A stretch of 24,795 bases of DNA from Ophiothrix spiculata (GCA_000969725.1 JXSR01S074522.1), one strand, 5' to 3'. Shown: positions 1 through 10,487, counted from the stretch's first letter. The notes: generated from the letters alone by a model not told the origin. Numbers and translations are program-made.

Positions 1-175
1 CCTAAATTAAGCAAAATCATAGCGCACTCCTGACGTAATTTTCTCCTATGGAACAATAAAGGTTATTACATTAAATGTTCTTTTGAAAAATAATAACGAT
101 CCTGTTGCATTTTCTTTAAAAGTATTAACTTAATTTAAATGTCCTTTTTTTAATTGAATATCTTTACCATTTTAG

Positions 176-323
176 GCGCCTGATGATAGTACTTACCAGC
201 TCAAATTATACGGCAGTATTGTCAATACTCATGATGGAACTGATCCAAGCGATGATATGACCTCAGACATTGAACCGGAAGCAGTTTTTAGCATCTTGGT
301 TGAAGAAGGAGACACGAAAATAA
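176..323 (+). CDS. Exon: extracellular membrane-proximal segment
   Basis: The acceptor is a T-rich tract ending in TTTTAG at 170-175 and the donor is ATAA|GTAGGT at 324. Reading in phase 0 gives 49 codons (starting APDDSTYQLKLYGS) plus one base. The segment is acidic, with many Asp/Glu and a Val/Ile-rich end, and no cysteine. An alternative donor four bases later (AAGTAG|GTAGTT) would bring a stop in the next exon, so GTAGGT is preferred. The domain family is not recognised. Confidence 0.55.
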
Positions 324-3300
324 GTAGGTAGTTCTGGCGCTCTTAAGGCTCAGTCACACATCACGAAACGTACGAATAACGTATCATTAACGAACACTGG
401 TTTGGTCATTGGAATACATGTATATCAGTGTGCGTTATTAGCGAAACGTACGAATAACGTACAAAAGTTTCACATACTGAACGTGTGCCAAACAGACCGT
501 ATGGATAACGAATTGACCGTATTTCTTAACGAACATATAACGAACAGCAACATGATGTATAAATCAAAACAATAGTGGGAGTAGTTATAGGAGACACTAA
601 TAGCTTGGTCACAATAATCGAACGAACAGCTTACGAGCGGCGTTTAATACATCTAATAGGACCACGCGACGCCCTCGCTGCTCGCTTTACATGTGACTGC
701 TTGTGGTCCTTTTAAACGGACTAAACACTGCTCGTAAGCTGTACGCACGATTACTGTGACCAAGCTCTTAGTCTCGTTACACCGGCAGGAAAATCTCGAA
801 TCTTATCATCAAATGATATGATCTGTTGGCCGATGTAATAAAAAGTGTCACTTGTGTGACAAAAAAAACCAACAAATACAGAAAATAAATTGTGTTAGAA
901 ATAATGATTTGAACATATAACATTTGCCCCTTTTGAATATTTATCAATTATTTAAGACTGTATAACCGTTTTGAAGGTATACCTTTATTTTCTCTTGAAA
1001 AACATCATTAATATTCACGGCCTGATGGTGATCACAATCACAAGATATCACATGTGTTTTACAAATTAAATTATTATGGATATTCACTTATGAATTATTT
1101 TCAAAAGAAATTTTATGTTTTAAATTAATTTACAAATAGTGTGTCTTTGCTTGACGTGTATGACAGATAAACGGTTCATCGGAGTCCATTTTCAGATATA
1201 ATGTATCTTGCTATATGAGATGACAGGTCATATGACCCTTATAAATTATTGTGGGAGTTTAATGGCGTGCTACCACATACCAAAATACATTATATCTAAT
1301 AATAGTCTTCACCATTTATCTAGTACAGAGTTTTGCCGTCAAAGAACCAAAAGTCCACCAAGAGTTTGATCACATCTTGATTTGTATTCACACGTCAGTA
1401 TAGGTGACGGTAATATATTTATTATCTTAAAGATATTATTATCAATATTTTTGTTTTCAGGTGTGCTGAAAACGGAACAAACTGGTAAAGGTAAGTCCAC
1501 TGATTTTCATTCGTACGTTTGAACCATCTAGGTTTAGATTTCTGTGCTCAGCGCAGGTAGAATCAGTCATTTTATTTAATGATAACAGTTTAACAACATG
1601 TGAAAATTTTGAAATGAAAACGTTCATTCAGAATGAAAAATTTACATCATGAGAAAACTTGTGATTGGCAAAGTATATTTTGGCTTCAGATCGTATATAA
1701 ACCGCTTGGTGATTTATAATTAACCTAGCTAGATTTTGCTATTTTATCTGGATATTGTTTAAAAGCCTACAGCGATCATTGTGATACAGTTATAATAATT
1801 AGCCGCAAATCGAGTTTAAATTTGCTGGCCTCATTTGCTAGTATTGTAGCAAAATGTGATCACTTAGCAATGAATAATTACACTCAAGTTTCGGCATGAT
1901 TGGAAGTAAAAACTTCAAGTATGTATATGAATGCGTTTTGCGTCAAAAAAACATTTTTAGCCTTTTCTCAATCTTCATTCGCGACTTTTTGCTCGTTTCG
2001 TCGCAGTACCTCTTAAAACGTTTGCCCAACAATGTGAACACGCTGTATGTGTATTGCAGACAAATTGGAAACCACTTTCTTTTTACTTGGAGAAATCCTG
2101 CAAAAATGAGCAGACGATTACTAGTATTTCTCTTTCACAACATTAAGAGCTTGGTCACAATAATCGTACGAACACCTTACAAGCAGTGTTTAGTCCGTAA
2201 GGGCACAGTTAACCCCTCATTTTCTGAAATATTCAATGCTTTGTAACTCAGCAACCGATAAGTAAATCCATATAAAAGTATACATTTCTAGATGTGGATT
2301 TTCACGTAGAAGATGATGGTTAAGTCAATTTTGGACCAAAATGTATGATTTTGGACCAAGGTCCAAAAAACCCATGTTCTTGGACCTTTAATTTGTAAAC
2401 AACCTAACTAAATTTTGAAAAAATAAAAGTTGGACCTCGAATGCTTTTTAGAATCTAGAAACATATGTCTAGGAACGCATTTCTCAAATTTTTGATTTTT
2501 GACTTACTTTTTGAAAAATTGCCAAAAAAAGGTCCAAAATTGGCCCAAAATGATTTTTTGGTCATTTTTGGCCTATTTTAGGCCTATTTTTGGCAATATT
2601 TCAAAAAGTAAGGTAAAAATCAAAAATTTGAGAAATGCGTTCCTAGACATGTGTTTCTAGACTCTAAAAAGCATCCGAGGTCCAACTTTTATTTTTTCAA
2701 AATTTAGTTAGGTTGTTTGTAAATATAGTGGTCCAAGAACAAGGGTTTTTTGGACCTTGGTCCAAAATCATGCATTTTGGTCCAAAACTGACCTAACCAT
2801 CATCTTCTACATGAAAATCCACATCTAGAAATGTATACTTTTATATGGGGTTACTTATCGGTTGCTGAGTTACAAGGCATACAATATTTCAGAAAATGAG
2901 GGGTTAACTGTGCCCTTAAAAGGACCACGAGCAGTGAGTAAAGCGAGCAGCGAGGGCGTCCCGTGGTCCTATTAGATGGACTAAACACTGCTCGTAAGCT
3001 GTTCGTACGATTATTGTGACCAAGCTATTAGGTAGTATTTATTATATTAAACAGTTGTATATACACATTTTAGCATGTGATTAGATTAATTTGCGATTAC
3101 ATGCTTATATGATGTATATGTTACACATTATCAATGCACATACTCCATTTTTACTTTGTTGAGCAGAATTATGTTTGTTTAACCGTAGGGCCCTTTCACA
3201 AACACTTGTATGGGGGCTGATGTAAAAGAATTTCACCCTCGTAAGAGAGGGGGGCTTGAAAAAAAAAATACCACAAATTTTCGGGTAAAAATTGAGTTTA

Positions 3301-4624
3301 CATGCTTCTCTATGGGGTTGACCACTAATTCAAAAAGAGAGGCCCCGAGAATTGTCCGCGATATTTTTTTTTGCATCAGCCCCTCCCCCCTTACAAGTGT
3401 TTATGAACGGTCCCTTATGGCATCTGTATTTTTTATAGTTTCAGGACTTGCCGCTGTCCTTACAGTCACGACTGTGTTAGTTATTGCCACACCATTCAGT
3501 CTTCTCGCCATTTGTGTATTACTTGCATTAATTCTCATCAAATGTCGTCGTGGAAAGAAAGAAAAACTTAACCTTTTTGCAGACCTGAGTGAAGAAGAGC
3601 AATTCTCAACAGGGACACCTGTAACATCAGAGAGTGACTTTCACAGTGTGTCGTCTAAAGGTGTTGATCTTCAAGATGATAAATGGACGCAGAGAGATCA
3701 ATTTGGCACGGCTGGAGCGGATGGATGGAATAAGATGGGAGCGGACGGGGGACAAAGTAAACTTGACGGTCAAGATGAAAGCTTTTTTAGGAATATATAT
3801 ACTATCCAACCAGTAGGTAGCGATTAATGTTATTTTCCCCAACGTTGACCATTTCTAAGGTAGCTATTTGCCTTTTCAGATTTTCAGTGACAGACATTTT
3901 AGTAAGAAATGATACTTGCTAGCTTTTTAAATACTTTCATAGGAGTGATAAGTTATATTAAAACCCTGATAGGCCTATACACTTTTTCACGTTCTGTCTC
4001 ACATTCACTATTTAACCAAACGGGTGAGGAATTAATAGTTTTTTTTGAATATATAGACAACCTAACTCAGATCAAACCTTAATTTTATCGTGACATTGAA
4101 ATACATGATCTTTTCTAAAAACTATATTAATGTCTTTATGTTTTTATGTATTTTAGTATTTTACACCTCTTTGGATGTTATTATGTCAATAAATTGTTTT
4201 AACCTAAACTCTATAATATATTGTCTATTCTACCCAGGGACTACAAGTTGATACAAGATCCTCAGTCCTCCGACAAGGACCTGTTCAAGAACCTCTCAAG
4301 AACTCTTCAATATATGAGGTAATCGTAGATCCGATGATTCAAGTTTATTATGAAGTTACTATATAAAAGCAAATGGGATTGAAGATCTTTGGATGAACCA
4401 ATTCGTATTTGGAAGCTTGGTCTTTTTTCTTTAATATGGTGCCCAATACGACTTGCTTATGATGAGAATTGATTTTGAAAACAGTGCTTTTTGATTGTAC
4501 CATTTTTTAGACAAGCTGTGTATATATATACAAGATCTTCATAGTTGCTAATGACCGTACTTTTACATTTCAGGAAGTTCAACAAACACCGATGCAAATG
4601 TCCTCCATGTATGAAATTTCTCCA
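176..4624 (+). CDS. Single-pass transmembrane receptor-like protein, partial (five exons)
   Basis: I assembled this gene from splice sites and reading phase; it has no single long ORF. Exons 176-323, 1461-1490, 3445-3812, 4238-4318 and 4574-4624 join with phases 1, 1, 0, 0 and stay open throughout. The product begins with an acidic extracellular stretch of about 49 residues and a 10-residue linker. A hydrophobic helix of about 30 residues follows, then a stop-transfer cluster (KCRRGKK) and a cytoplasmic tail of about 130 residues rich in Ser, Asp, Gly and Gln. Three tyrosines lie in similar contexts (NIYTIQP, SSIYEEV, SSMYEISP); SIYEEV fits the ITIM pattern [SIVL]xYxx[VIL]. The type I orientation and signalling role are inferred. 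The ectodomain family lies left of the window, so I cannot say whether it is Ig, EGF or phosphatase-linked. A good donor after 4624 implies at least one more exon. Introns are loaded with MITEs. Confidence 0.65.
363..460. repeat. Repeated CGAAACGTACGAATAACGTA unit
   Basis: The 20-base unit occurs at about 364 and again at about 441, with related ACGAA/AACGAA words continuing to about 545. It lies in an intron of the receptor gene just upstream of a MITE. It is probably the remains of a transposon; the family is not recognised. Confidence 0.5.
598..770. mobile_element. MITE, uninterrupted copy (173 bp)
   Basis: The ends are inverted copies: TAATAGCTTGGTCACAATAA at the left and, reverse-complemented, TAAGAGCTTGGTCACAGTAA at the right. 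Similarity continues inward through the ACAGCTTACGAGC block. A GGACCAC...GTGGTCC inner palindrome lies at the centre. It has no coding capacity. A second copy at 2144-3030 has the same ends and is split by another element. Confidence 0.85.
1461..1490 (+). CDS. 30-bp microexon: juxtamembrane linker
   Basis: It is bounded by a strong acceptor (TTTTTGTTTTCAG) and a consensus donor (AAAG|GTAAGT). It joins its neighbours in phase 1 on both sides, so it adds exactly ten codons (ending VLKTEQTGK) and could be skipped without a frameshift. Confidence 0.65.
2144..3030. mobile_element. Second copy of the AGCTTGGTCACA MITE, interrupted by a 715-bp insertion
   Basis: It starts TAAGAGCTTGGTCACAATAA and ends with the inverse of TAATAGCTTGGTCACAATAA, so it is in the opposite orientation to the copy at 598-770. 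Its two halves (2144-2200 and 2916-3030) match that copy when joined. The interrupting segment, 2201-2915, has its own terminal repeats. Confidence 0.85.
2201..2915. mobile_element. Long foldback element with GGGCACAGTTAACCCC ends
   Basis: The left arm (GGGCACAGTTAACCCCTCAT at 2201) is matched base for base with few changes by the inverse right arm ending at 2915. The arms are about 340 bp each, so nearly the whole element is a palindrome centred near 2558. Internal words such as TTTTGGACCAAAATG and TTGGACCAAGGTCC recur. There is no coding capacity. It sits at a TTAA in the host MITE. Confidence 0.85.
3188..3416. mobile_element. MITE immediately upstream of the transmembrane exon
   Basis: The left end GGGCCCTTTCACAAACACTT is an imperfect inverse of the right end, which reads GGGACCGTTCATAAACACTT when reverse-complemented. 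Both are followed inward by a G-rich stretch and GGGGCTGATG. It ends 28 bases before the exon at 3445, so it overlaps the region where the branch point of that intron should be. Confidence 0.75.
3445..3812 (+). CDS. Exon: transmembrane helix and start of cytoplasmic tail
   Basis: The acceptor is TTTATAGTTTCAG at 3432-3444. The exon encodes GLAAVLTVTTVLVIATPF and a further hydrophobic run up to about residue 31, then KCRRGKKEK, a clear single-pass transmembrane segment with stop-transfer charges. The tail has a Glu-rich patch (DLSEEEQ), Ser/Thr-rich stretches and a Gly/Asp/Gln-rich part ending NIYTIQP. The donor CCA|GTAGGT at 3813 keeps phase 0 to the next exon. If this donor is not used the frame runs only to a TAA at 3825-3827 (VGSD stop). 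The ATG at 3210 upstream in the same frame lies inside a MITE and is not a credible start. Confidence 0.75.
4238..4318 (+). CDS. Exon: cytoplasmic tail with first half of ITIM-like motif
   Basis: The acceptor is CTATTCTACCCAG and the donor is GAG|GTAATC. It gives 27 codons in phase 0, GLQVDTRSSVLRQGPVQ and onward, ending NSSIYE. Another frame is also open, but only this one matches the phase of both neighbours. Confidence 0.6.
4574..4624 (+). CDS. Exon: cytoplasmic tail, tyrosine motif repeat
   Basis: The acceptor is TACATTTCAG and the donor is CCA|GTAAGT. It gives 17 codons in phase 0, EVQQTPMQMSSMYEISP. The first residues complete the SIYEEV motif begun in the previous exon, and SSMYEISP repeats its SS(I/M)YE core. 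The donor implies a further exon. A weak candidate terminal exon is CTTGTCCTTATATCTCATTGA after the acceptor TTCTTTCCACAG at 8651-8662. Confidence 0.6.
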
Positions 4625-4985
4625 GTAAGTTCAGAGATTCTTTGACATTATGTTAAAGTATGAAATGAAGTGCGGGTTATCAAACTTTGAAATAACTGGT
4701 CTACCATGTTAGTCGTTTAAGGCCTGTCATATTTTAAGAAAGGACGTGACGTCTTGACCAGACTTTATCATGAGTCATTGACAAGTGCCGGATTGTCAAT
4801 ATAGATCTACATTGGAAAAGTTCAATAACTTAAAATTTGAATACACAACGAAGTAACATGCAGATGATGGTTTTATATTTCCTCAAACGCTGGTGTAGCA
4901 GGAATAATAGTCTCCCGTTCTTCCGTTCCCGTCCGGCTTGTACATTAAAGTATAGGCTAAGAACTCTCACGAAATATTAGTTTCA

Positions 4986-5440
4986 CACTTTATTCCCTTA
5001 TAGTATAAATTTAAGGATTTTTTTATATAATTTTTAGCTGAAATTAGCCGATTTGACAGATTTTTTTGCATTACAGAAAAATCATAATTTTCATTTTTGC
5101 TCAAGAAAAGCCGTCCCCCCCTAAAATGTTTACCTTCCGCCGCCACTGCCATATATACTATATATGGCAGTGGCGGCGGATGATTTTTCTGTAATGCAAA
5201 AAGATCTGTCAAATCGGCTAATTTCGGCTAAAAATTATATAAAAAAATCCTTAAATTTGCGCAAAAGTTGCAAATTTTTGATTTTTAACTTTTAAATTAT
5301 CAATACAAAGGGAAATTGTCAATTTCCTTTTCTTTCTTTCTTCTTTATTTTTTGAGGGGGTCCGTCCCCCTCGTGAAATTAAGGGGGGGGGACGTGTCCC
5401 CCCACCCCCGTCCCCCGGGTCCACCGCCAATGAAAGGCGG
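4986..5440. mobile_element. Head-to-head duplicated repeat, related to 23949-24276
   Basis: A palindrome is centred near 5160, at TATATACTATATATGG. The left arm 4986-5158 is the inverse of 5162-5255, but the right arm lacks about 60 bases that the left arm contains (a G/C-rich block). The part from 5255 to 5440 (TTTGCGCAAAAGTTGCAAAT, then a G-run, GTGAAATTAAGGGGG and CCACCGCC) matches the element at 23949-24276. No gene is present; small ORFs here are by-products. Confidence 0.75.
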
Positions 5441-5853
5441 ACTTTGAGTCCAGGGAGACTTTGATTACTTTTACACCAGATTATGAGATGGGCCAATGTT
5501 TCCGACGGTGGAAAGCCAAGATTGGTCAAATATTAAATTACGATACCTAATTAAAGTTTGAGGTTAAAAACCAACATTTGCACACTTGTGTTCAAATCTT
5601 TGTTTGAAACGTAATCTGCTTGGAACATTGTCAGTCTGAAGTAAGAGTTTCGTATACCGGCAGGGGAGGAGGGGATGTATCAGTCGATAACAACGATTTG
5701 TCGGTCCAAATATTAATTCAAAACATGTTATCATATGGATATTACTGCTTATGACCACGAAATGATCACATGTTTTCATTTTCGAGTTTGGACAGTCAGT
5801 GTACGCAGCTCTTCCATATTAAAAATAAGTCTTTAAAAGTGTTTCACATACCT

Positions 5854-6599
5854 TTTAAGGCTACAGTCCCTAAATGGGTGCCGTTTGGCTGAACGTCATC
5901 TTTACTGCAAGTTTTTATAAACTTACACATATCAGAATATCACAATTTTTGGCGTACATATAGAATAGAATCTGTAGTTTATACATACAACTTTACTAGT
6001 GATTTCACGTCCATTATCAAGGTCAAAATTACGTCAAAAGACTACTTCGAAAAATTGACACCTATTTCGCCGAAACCTCATGATTTTATGATGCTCGAAC
6101 GATTCGACTGTTTTCAAATTTTGACAGATTGTAGGTTTGATACCTTTTATTGAATTACAAATAATATTTTATGAATATGTTGTGTTGATTTTGAATGATA
6201 ATGTAACACACCCGCGTTGTTTTGCCCGAAAAACCTGACGTGAATTACGACTCTGAGTTCGCCCTGTTAATTGTCTGTTTTTAGTATCTGCATTATCTAC
6301 ATTTTGTCTGATATACGCATTCGCATAATTTACTTACAAATGGAGCATCCCAATGAAGCAAAAATTGCAATGTTTATGTAAACAAAAGAAAAATACGGCA
6401 TTCTAATGTTTATATGTTTTAGATTTTAGTTCACGATCTCAACGCTGCCTTGATAGCCTAGCGGTAGATCTCTCGACTCGTAATGCATGACTAACCCCTG
6501 CTATAATCCATGGTTCGAGTCCCCGCAAATTCTGTGGAAACTATTCATCTTTTCATGATTAAAAAATAGTTAGGATTCATATTTTCCTGAGCAGATGGA
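5854..6599 (+). repeat. 0.75-kb dispersed repeat, copy 1, with tRNA-derived Pol III promoter
   Basis: It begins TTAAGGCTACAGTCCCTAAA and ends TTTCCTGAGCAGATGGA. It is closely matched by 10855-11585 in the same orientation, about 5.0 kb away. Near its right end is a tRNA-like block, annotated separately. There is no long ORF. Confidence 0.85.
6447..6532 (+). ncRNA. tRNA-derived (SINE-like) Pol III promoter block
   Basis: The A-box-like TAGCCTAGCGGTAG lies at 6454-6467 and the exact B box GGTTCGAGTCC at 6512-6522, at tRNA-like spacing. Forcing a cloverleaf leaves only 3 of 5 T-stem pairs and 3 of 7 acceptor-stem pairs, so this is a degenerate tRNA-derived sequence and not a working tRNA gene. 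In the second repeat copy the A box is deleted and the B box is mutated (AATTCGAGTCC at 11498-11508). Confidence 0.65.
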
Positions 6600-6602
6600 G
6601 GT

Positions 6603-7535
6603 CATCAACCCTTAAACCCTTTTTGTATCATCATAATCACTACAGGTTAGTCAGAGAGGTTGTATGGAGATTACAACAGAAGTGTTTATATGACGTCATC
6701 GATCAAATAGCTAGCTGAGGAGTTCGGACCATTTCCTGGATGTCATATTTTTCACACGATCTGCAGCGTCTCAACGTTACACATTGCATGTAAAAGTTAC
6801 TTACAGATAACCCTTTTAAGGGGTTGGGTCTTGAGAGGGTACTCTTCGATAACCCTTTTCACATTTTTTCCAAAGGTGTATCAACACGTGTTGTGTGTCA
6901 TTTTGTAGCCCTTTATGCCTAATTTTGAAAAGCCCATTTCATTTTTTTTTCTTGTTGCTCTGCATGGTAACCAAGGCGCAAATGTACCTCATGTTGGTTC
7001 GAAAATTCAGGAGGGATTACTCAATACCTTGCAATTAGATATCAAGAATATTTACTTAATTTAATGAATTGATTGCAGTGCTTTGGCCTTAAAAACAATT
7101 GATTTAGAATTAAGGTACAGTGAAGTAAATGTAGTGTTATGCTTAATTAATTGATATTGTAGTGGCTACACTTCTAATCGAACCTGTATGTCATGAAATA
7201 TAACAAAAATAAAGATTTTGAGGTCTATATTTAAAAGACGTCACCTTGGGTAACGTTATTCAATATTAAGGATGACTAGTGGAAAAGAAAATGTGACCTC
7301 TTCCTTCATTTTATGCTGTTTTTTGGGGTTTTTTGGACCAAAATCTTATAGTATTACTTTAAGCTTATCCAAATGATAGAAATCGGTTGAAAAATAAGAA
7401 AGATATGACCAGTTTTGTAAGTACGTCTCTTTTAACTCCATTCCAATGGGATTTACACAGTTAAGCAAGATATTTCATTTATCACAATAACGTGTTATGG
7501 CATTATGATGAAAGCAAAGAAGTGAGAGTTTTGTC
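6603..7535. other. Intergenic, no gene recognised
   Basis: AT-rich sequence between repeats. I see no open exon with convincing splice sites on either strand. It holds a few short words only, such as a repeated AACCCTTTT near 6810 and 6852. Confidence 0.5.
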
Positions 7536-7537
7536 AC

Positions 7538-8116
7538 CGGATACGTATCTGCATTTGGATACCCACGTACATTTCGTATCCAAATTGTGATACCCGTATC
7601 AGAATAAGGATATGGATGGGTATCCGAATTCTGATAGGCCTGTCATGGCGCAGGAAACAAATCGAATTCTTAAAGATTCCGTTTAATTGCTATTTGTCTT
7701 TGATCATTCATTTATTCGTGCAGTTATTCCCTTTTTAAACTAAAATGGTAAACTTTAGTGGAGTTAATGCCTTTTGGAACCAAAATCTGTAATTTCATGG
7801 CAAAACTCTCACAGTAAATTATAGCAGAAAAACCCATTATCGAAACAAAAGGTTTCCATGAAAACAGAGGGGCAATACTGCTCATTGATACCAATAACTC
7901 AATTTTGACAAAGAGTGGAGTTATTCCCTTTTGGAACTGGGCTCTTCAAATGATGATAATGTTATTAACTTTTATCATCCGGCATGGTGCGCGGCAAAGC
8001 TGAATATTCATTTCAGCTGATATCTCGTTTCAGCTGTTTTGAATCCAAATTCGGATACGGGTATCAGAATGTGACACGGAGTATCCAAATTCGGATACAT
8101 ATCCGAATTGTGAGTT
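7538..8116. repeat. Inverted clusters of GGATAC/GTATCC words
   Basis: Dense GGATAC, GTATCC and TATCCGAATT words at 7538-7637 recur in inverse order at 8042-8116; for example TGATACCCGTATC is matched by GGATACGGGTATCA. Between them lies about 400 bases with no coding signal. This is probably a degraded foldback transposon. Confidence 0.6.
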
Positions 8117-9263
8117 CCGCCGAACTAATATCTACTTAAATGTGAAACTGGCATTGTATAAAACGATATGTACACAGCATGGGTAAAACATTTCATAAAT
8201 AAGTAGTCCAGATAATTATATACATGATTAAATATTAAACAAAAGAGTATTTAAAAGACATATTTTTTGTTCAACACGGTCAAATTAACGAAACCAAGGA
8301 TTTGTTAAGAAATTAACCAGATTCACAGAAACATAAGGTCTGAATCATAGTATTTCTTTACAATTTTTTTCTTTTCGAAATGTAAAACAAACAAAACGTT
8401 TTTCTATGACATTCATTAAGTCTTGAAACATGATCTGTATTTAAAACATTGAGTTGACAAAGACATGAAATTGTACATTCTCATAGGCATTGATAAGCAC
8501 GAGTTTAATGTATAATAAATCCCATTGGAATGAAGGGAAAAGAGGTGTAAAATTTGACTCGGTATATTCTATACGATCAACATTGCAATTTATTTGAGCT
8601 CAGTTATCAAATTTAACAACGTCATGCCCACTCCTAAACAGAAATCATTTTCTTTCCACAGCTTGTCCTTATATCTCATTGAAACCACCGCAACGGTCCA
8701 ATGATTAAAAAATCTAGATATGACTGTGTCACTGCTGTGTCACTGCACTGTAGTTAATTTTATAAGTTAAGTTAAGTCTCAATATCATGCAAAAAATACC
8801 AGGTAAAGAGACATAATTATAAAAAGTAAGAGTCAAGAATTTTAACCTGTTTTCATTCATACTTAAGTTTGGTCTCGCTTGATCTTTTGGATCCAGGGAT
8901 AATAATATTGCTCTTCTGATATTGAAACGTATTGGTTAAGTCTGGGTTGTTTCTCTCCGTTTAATCTGAAATGGAACACTGTGATAAATTATGGGAAGAA
9001 TTGTACTTATATAGAATACTTGAGGGAAATGGTTTAATTTGCATCGCCAATGCATTCTTGATGTAAATCATAATAACACGGAAGGTTAGCAGGCTTCTTT
9101 TCATGAAAGCACAATGATTGCTAGGCGACGAATATTACACTACTTATTATAATGTGCAGTCCTCGAGATGTATTCACATGTAAATCTCTTCGACATCTCT
9201 TTATCATCAAGATTACCAGGATCATTAGCATCAACATATATGAGTCTTCTATATACTTCGTCA
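8117..9263. other. Intergenic, no gene recognised
   Basis: AT-rich. The only items seen are a short GTGTCACTGCT duplication near 8730 and a strong acceptor-like tract at 8651-8662, followed by CTTGTCCTTATATCTCATTGA, which could be a last exon of the + strand receptor gene. Confidence 0.4.
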
Positions 9264-9601
9264 GTTCAAATGTTCTGTCCGTGCATAACAATGCATTTTG
9301 TAATCCGTAGTAAAATATTTTGTTAACCCATTACTTATTCTATTCACTGGAGTCAATAAGTATAGATAATCCCCACTTGAGAAATTGCAAACCTTGACAG
9401 TCCTTTTGTGTTTACACGATAGAAAGCACAATTAAAAATCTCTAGGCGTTATGCTTTTCGTCGAAGACAATAGCCTATCCTATACTTTGATTGACAGGCC
9501 TCTTTTGTGCGGTAAAATTAATTCGATACTTCTACTGTCATTTACGATTTAGTAAACAAAATCCTTTGTCTTTAATGAGATAACGGACAGAACATTTGAA
9601 C
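9264..9601. mobile_element. MITE-like element with 19-bp perfect terminal inverted repeats
   Basis: GTTCAAATGTTCTGTCCGT at 9264-9282 is the exact inverse of ACGGACAGAACATTTGAAC at 9583-9601. The 338-bp interior has no coding capacity and shows no similarity to other parts of the window. Confidence 0.8.
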
Positions 9602-9796
9602 TAGCTAACTGTATTAGCTTAAAGTCGATTAGCTTGCTCTTTTGGAACCTACATTGACGCTCTTTACCCCTTTGTTACTGAAATTTGTGAGGTTGATGTT
9701 GCTTGCTCCATCTACCCTGAGGGAATATTTTGACACATTTAAAGTATATCGAGGAAAGTGAGCAGTCATAAGCGAAAACTCCCTTGACATAACTCA

Positions 9797-9847
9797 TCAT
9801 CATCATCATCATCGACGTCGTCGTCATCGTCGTCGTCGTCATCATCA
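9797..9847. repeat. ATC/GTC trinucleotide microsatellite
   Basis: A run of CATCATC changes to GTCGTCGTC and back to CATCATC. Similar mixed ATC/GTC tracts occur near 14843-15060 and 21545-21718. Confidence 0.9.
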
Positions 9848-10487
9848 ATCCATTAGCAAGTTAATTTTCATGGTTTAAGCAATATAAATCTATCAAGCAA
9901 CAAACCATAGATATAACTTACATTGCAGCTTATAGAGCAATTAGTTTCTCAGGAATCATAATTTGCTCGTACAACAATTTAACACGTGGAAGTGTAACAT
10001 TGCTCACAGAAGGTATCAATACGTAATCACGAATTAAGTCTGCCATCACTGTCACGGTTATGGGTAGTGTCATTTTATTGTTCGGGTGATGTATTTAGAT
10101 GCTATTCTTGTGTTGAACTGAAAGACGGCATTAACAAATTAATGGTTATATAAAGGTAGTAAAATAAAGTATTACTTCGCCTTAAAAAAAGGTGAATTTT
10201 TTTTTCAATTCTTGGATAGCCTATAAGCGATTGAATTTCAGCTTTCTTTCTATTTTTGACAAAAGAAAATACAAAGGAATATTGAAGCATTAAAAATTGT
10301 ATTCGGAAACAAATCGAGACAAAGATTTTTTTCTTTACTAACTTGAAGCAAGTCTCTTTTTTCCTTCAAGCAGTTGGTCAAATTATGTCCTTCTCTCTTT
10401 CATAGTATAGTCAATTATCTTTTTGTTTGTTTGTTTTGTTTGTTTCGGCCCCACCAGTCTGGAAAGATCTATCAGCTCTTAAGCTGA
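9848..10487. other. Intergenic, no gene recognised
   Basis: AT-rich, with short TTTGTTTG repeats near 10420-10445. No exon-like open stretch with splice signals was found on either strand. Confidence 0.45.

Noticed and set aside
1896-2246. 116-residue ORF on the + strand
   Set aside because: It runs through an intron and into a MITE and the foldback element at 2201; no recognisable protein and no splice support.
3210-3444. ATG at 3210 as the start of the transmembrane protein
   Set aside because: The segment before 3445 is MITE sequence; a strong acceptor at 3444 and matching phase with upstream exons explain the frame better.
4967-5779. Three - strand ORFs of 71-92 codons
   Set aside because: They follow the palindromic repeat and its G-rich tail and a stretch just beyond; no conserved protein features.
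6447-6532. Functional tRNA gene
   Set aside because: The A and B boxes are good, but the acceptor and T stems do not pair well; treated as tRNA-derived repeat.
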